Source of the DNA: Chitinophaga sp.
GTDB lineage: Bacteria; Bacteroidota; Bacteroidia; Chitinophagales; Chitinophagaceae
Assembly: GCF_017745275.1 (NCBI RefSeq)
Contig: NZ_JAGHZS010000008.1
Coordinates: 124,001 to 188,000 of the forward strand
Length of the DNA stretch: 64,000 nucleotides
Direction: 5' to 3'
The position numbers were made by a program, and so were the translations under genes. Below, one piece after another: positions 62,787 to 64,000 of the stretch. Within the stretch, counting starts at the first letter, position 1. Every line of letters starts with the position of its first letter. A model generated the notes under the pieces. That model was not told the DNA's origin. It was given only the letters and a program-made list of their open reading frames with translations, and made no database searches.

Positions 62787-64000
62787 CTATGAACGGTAGT
62801 AACCGTATACCAGCCGTAAATAATGCTCTTTCAGGTGAGACTGGAAATACAGTGCAGTTACCATTATCACAGCAGCGGCGCAAAGAACCGCCGGATGCGG
62901 CCATATATAATAACCCGCCAGGCTCAATACCAGGTACCGGGCATATTCGAGGTAAAAAACCCACTTCCTTTGCTCCATAATAGCCCCACAGTTGATCAGC
63001 GTAAGCACTATCAACAAGGCTACACATACCTGGATGAATACCGGCACATAATGCTCCAATAACAGGAAAGCAAACAACAATACAAGCGTAACAACAATTT
63101 GCCACACCACATAATTAAATAACTTAGGCGTTTCCGTTACCTGCCGGTTACGCGCCAGGTATCTGTCTTCCAATATCTGCCGTGCACCCGGATCCACATT
63201 GTCCGGCTTGCCAAAAATAATCCGCCATTTGTTGCGCCACCCCTTGGCACGACGAGCGGAATACAGCATTTCCAGTATAAAATGGAAATGCTGCCATAGA
63301 AAACTATTGCTCTCCAACGGCTTAGTTAAACCATATACAGGCTCCTCTTCCTCCTTGACAAATGTGCCGAATAATTTATCCCAGATAATAAATACATCTC
63401 CATAATTCTTATCCAGGTACTGCGGGTTACTGGCATGATGCACCCGGTGATGGGAAGGCGTTACCAGGATATACTCCAGGATACCCAGCTTTCCAATAGT
63501 ACGGGTATGAATAAAAAACGGATACAGCCCATGCACCAACAACATACTGGTGATCATCGCCGGAGGGAAACCAATCACCGGCAATATGGCCCAGAAACCT
63601 GTTCTGATAAATGCCTGGAATACCGTAATTCGCGCAGATACCGTATAATTAAACTCCTCACTCTGATGATGTACCACATGCGCACACCAAAACACCGTCA
63701 CCTCATGCGCTAACCGATGATACCAATACCAGATAAAGTCTGTACAAATCAATAACGCCACCCATAACAACACACTGGCTTTGATATCAAATATGGCATA
63801 GTGACGATACAGGTAATCATATAAAAAATAAAACAACCCCACCGTGAACGTATCCAGCAAACGTTCAGCAATACCCACACTCAGGTTAGTAATCGAATCA
63901 TTAAACTTAAAATAGTTTTTCCCCTTTTTACGTGATACGAGGTACTCTAACCCAATGAACGTCAGGAAAAACGGGACAGCCAATGCCAGGTAGTTTAAAT
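62787..64000 (-). CDS. Sterol desaturase / fatty acid hydroxylase family protein (5' end outside window)
   Basis: The open frame runs through the right edge; the visible part is over 400 codons, and no ATG precedes LNYLALAVPFFL at the edge, so the true start lies outside. Histidine clusters typical of the di-iron superfamily are visible: WYHRLAHE, HVVHHQSE and HHRVHHASNP. Membrane segments flank them, and a further C-terminal membrane part (about 290-390) is an extension beyond the basic domain. Its substrate is a lipid or carotenoid-like molecule, not identifiable here. Confidence 0.88.
   Translation of the reverse strand, partial: LNYLALAVPFFLTFIGLEYLVSRKKGKNYFKFNDSITNLSVGIAERLLDTFTVGLFYFLYDYLYRHYAIFDIKASVLLWVALLICTDFIWYWYHRLAHEVTVFWCAHVVHHQSEEFNYTVSARITVFQAFIRTGFWAILPVIGFPPAMITSMLLVHGLYPFFIHTRTIGKLGILEYILVTPSHHRVHHASNPQYLDKNYGDVFIIWDKLFGTFVKEEEEPVYGLTKPLESNSFLWQHFHFILEMLYSARRAKGWRNKWRIIFGKPDNVDPGARQILEDRYLARNRQVTETPKLFNYVVWQIVVTLVLLFAFLLLEHYVPVFIQVCVALLIVLTLINCGAIMEQRKWVFYLEYARYLVLSLAGYYIWPHPAVLCAAAVIMVTALYFQSHLKEHYLRLVYGYYRS

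Noticed and set aside
62787-63983. TTG at 63983 as the start of the right-edge desaturase gene
   Set aside because: The frame continues in a protein-like way to the edge (LNYLAL before AVPFFL), so the true start is outside the window.

Overview
The window looks like chromosomal DNA of a Bacteroidota bacterium, most likely a Chitinophaga-type member of the Chitinophagaceae. Evidence: a SusC/SusD pair, several families largely confined to this phylum (DUF5690, DUF6580, DUF4838, BtuG-like lipoproteins), -7 boxes of the TAnnTTTG type, and no clear Shine-Dalgarno sequences. The genus is inference. One tRNA is present (Arg, anticodon CCG). I saw no rRNA, CRISPR array, insertion sequence or integrase.

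Layout. 1-3.2 kb: a tripartite MacA/MacB/TolC-type efflux operon on the minus strand, cut by the left edge. 3.3-11.4 kb: a DUF983 zinc-ribbon protein, an AraC regulator, a secreted S9 peptidase, a small sterol-desaturase-family protein, a FadR-type GntR regulator, a fosmidomycin-resistance-type MFS pump and a DMT permease. The GntR gene and the MFS gene carry the same palindromic operator. 11.4-19.6 kb: a TPR protein, then a cobalamin cluster: BtuB-like receptor, DUF6580 membrane protein, BtuG-like lipoprotein, CobU, CobT, CobS and a CobC-type phosphatase. It could capture corrinoids at the surface and finish the nucleotide loop. TatA follows. 19.7-26.7 kb: a DUF5690 transporter-like protein, a SusD/SusC pair and an XRE-cupin regulator; the DUF5690 gene and susC share a 60-bp upstream element. 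26.8-31.7 kb: MarC, tRNA-Arg, two modular tail-fibre-like surface proteins and an Asp-box (sialidase-like) lipoprotein. 31.7-33.7 kb: an ABC-F ATPase.

33.9-61.7 kb is an exopolysaccharide/O-antigen locus read almost wholly on the minus strand. It has a Wza-like SLBB export protein and a Wzz-type chain-length protein, a nonulosonic-acid pathway of the legionaminic type (LegB, LegC, PtmE-like nucleotidyltransferase, NeuC/LegG, NeuB/LegI, NeuA/LegF), a HAD protein and an ATP-grasp ligase beside it, a Wzx flippase, a Wzy-like polymerase, several glycosyltransferases, an acyltransferase, two sugar epimerases and the GDP-L-fucose pair Gmd/Fcl. A Wzi-like outer-membrane protein lies at its distal end. 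One gene, a secreted DUF4838 protein, is inserted in the opposite orientation. The product is probably a surface glycan containing fucose and a nonulosonic acid.

61.7-64 kb: an ECF sigma factor and a second, larger sterol-desaturase-family protein cut by the right edge.

Long-stem hairpins sit directly behind several genes between 4.9 and 21.2 kb; some share a core sequence. The most interesting points are the 60-bp element shared by the DUF5690 gene and susC, the nonulosonate cluster with an ATP-grasp/HAD pair and no obvious LegH, and DUF6580 as a candidate cobalamin-pathway transporter.
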